Shown one piece after another: positions 6,762 to 7,650 of a stretch of 7,650 nucleotides of DNA. Both the position numbers and the translations under genes were made by a program. The stretch lies in contig JAFOXS010000252.1 in the NCBI GenBank assembly GCA_017391665.1, positions 1-7,650 on the forward strand. The letters run 5' to 3'. Below the pieces are notes generated by a model, which saw nothing but the letters and a program-made list of their open reading frames with translations, did no database searches and was not told the origin of the DNA. The DNA is from Alistipes sp. GTDB taxonomy: Bacteria; Bacteroidota; Bacteroidia; Bacteroidales; Rikenellaceae. Within the stretch, counting starts at the first letter, position 1. Each line of letters opens with the position of its first letter.

Positions 6762-7650
6762 TTAGATGTTGGCTGCAATAAAGTCGCCTACCTCTGTAGT
6801 TGAGCAGGGCTTCACGCCTTCGGGCGCAATATCCTCTGTTACGATGTTCTGCTCAATCGACAAATTCACCGCGCGACGTATCGCAGCGCCTGCCTCCATA
6901 TCTGAGAATGCGTATTCGAACATCATAGCTGCCGACAGAATCGTTGCAATGGGGTTGGCGATGTTCTTGCCTGCCGCCTGGGGATATGAGCCGTGTATGG
7001 GCTCAAAAAGCGATGTTCCCGTGCCGATAGAGGCCGAAGGAAGCAATCCGAGCGATCCGGTGATGACGCTTGCCTCGTCGGTGAGGATGTCGCCAAACAT
7101 ATTCTCCGTAACAATTACATCAAAGTGGCGTGGCTGCTGGATGATTTTCATCGCAGCATTGTCAACGAACATGTACTCTACCTCCACTTCAGGATAATCC
7201 TTCTCCATCGCTTTGGCTGTTTCGCGCCACAGACGCGATGTGGCCAATACGTTGGCCTTATCCACAACGGTGAGCTTGCGGCGACGCTTGGCGGCGTACT
7301 CAAAACCGAGACGGCATATGCGCTCAATCTCTGCACGCGTATATACGCACGTATCGTAAGCGGTCTGGCCATCCTCTGATCGACCCTGCGGACGACCGAA
7401 GTAGAGACCGCCCGTGAGTTCGCGTATGCATATAAAGTCGGCTCCCTCCACCAGATCGTGGCGCAGAGGTGAACGGTAGAGTAGCGAAGCAAATGTATTT
7501 ACCGGTCGCAGGTTGGCATACAGACCCAACTTCTTGCGCATAGCCAGCAATCCCTGCTCGGGGCGTACCTTTGCCTCGGGATTGTTGTCAAAACGCGGAT
7601 CGCCAATAGCACCAAACAGAACAGCGTCAGCCTCCATGCATATCTGGTGC
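6762..7650 (-). CDS. leuB: 3-isopropylmalate dehydrogenase (partial, N-terminus outside window)
   Basis: LeuB performs the NAD-dependent oxidative decarboxylation of 3-isopropylmalate in leucine synthesis. About 295 residues are visible. The frame stays open through the window edge: four codons (HQIC) precede the internal ATG at 7637, and the family's roughly 55-60 N-terminal residues are missing, so 7637 is not the true start. Visible motifs, numbered from that Met, are [12 protein letters not shown] (3-14), the substrate-binding YANLRPV (40-46), [11 protein letters not shown] (71-81) with the catalytic-type Tyr80, VVDKANVL (124-131) with Lys127, VDNAAM (158-163), the signature [17 protein letters not shown] (179-195) with metal-binding Asp residues, and the NAD-site region [18 protein letters not shown] (212-229). 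These favour LeuB over isocitrate or tartrate dehydrogenases. It ends 12 bp before ilvA, so the two are probably one operon; further ilv/leu genes may lie beyond the window. Confidence 0.95.
   Translation of the reverse strand, partial: HQICMEADAVLFGAIGDPRFDNNPEAKVRPEQGLLAMRKKLGLYANLRPVNTFASLLYRSPLRHDLVEGADFICIRELTGGLYFGRPQGRSEDGQTAYDTCVYTRAEIERICRLGFEYAAKRRRKLTVVDKANVLATSRLWRETAKAMEKDYPEVEVEYMFVDNAAMKIIQQPRHFDVIVTENMFGDILTDEASVITGSLGLLPSASIGTGTSLFEPIHGSYPQAAGKNIANPIATILSAAMMFEYAFSDMEAGAAIRRAVNLSIEQNIVTEDIAPEGVKPCSTTEVGDFIAANI

Noticed and set aside
6766..7379. Overlapping open frames on the + strand across leuB (6766-7197 and 6993-7379)
   Set aside because: They are antisense to conserved LeuB motifs and show no protein-like features of their own.
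1..7650. CRISPR array, tRNA, rRNA, insertion sequence or phage genes
   Set aside because: No regularly spaced repeats, cloverleaf, transposase-like protein or terminal inverted repeats were seen; the window is filled by five housekeeping or nutrient-uptake genes.

Overview
The window reads as chromosomal DNA of a member of the Bacteroidota, most likely order Bacteroidales (Prevotella/Bacteroides-like; the genus cannot be resolved by eye). The reasons are a SusC/SusD outer-membrane pair, a near-perfect Bacteroides-type promoter (TTTG, 20 bp, TAnnTTTG), A/T-rich translation starts with little Shine-Dalgarno signal, and a medium-length threonine dehydratase of the type found in this phylum. No mobile element, CRISPR array, tRNA or rRNA was seen.

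Left half (1-4920, + strand): a two-gene operon. A promoter at 51-82 drives a SusC-type TonB-dependent transporter (145-3282). A SusD-type surface lipoprotein (3303-4871) follows after 20 bp, and a rho-independent terminator (4889-4920) closes the unit. The two proteins should form one outer-membrane complex: SusD captures a ligand at the surface and SusC imports it using energy from TonB. No hydrolase, peptidase, sigma/anti-sigma pair or sensor gene lies in the window, so the cargo cannot be named.

Right half (5009-7650, - strand): genes converging on the first operon. Read in their own direction they are leuB (3-isopropylmalate dehydrogenase, 5' end outside the window), ilvA (threonine dehydratase, 12 bp downstream of leuB) and a small YccF-family membrane protein 100 bp further on. 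The last gene ends 2 nt before its own hairpin terminator (4978-5007). leuB and ilvA form a branched-chain amino acid biosynthesis cluster. The YccF gene may be read through from it or may use its own weak promoter near 5436-5443.

The gene content is ordinary for the group and I found no convincing undescribed system. The points most worth a second look are the promoter that fixes the susC start, the 5'-confined use of AAA lysine codons in both susC and susD, the absence of enzymes beside the SusCD pair within this window, and an 8-bp inverted repeat in the leader of the YccF gene.
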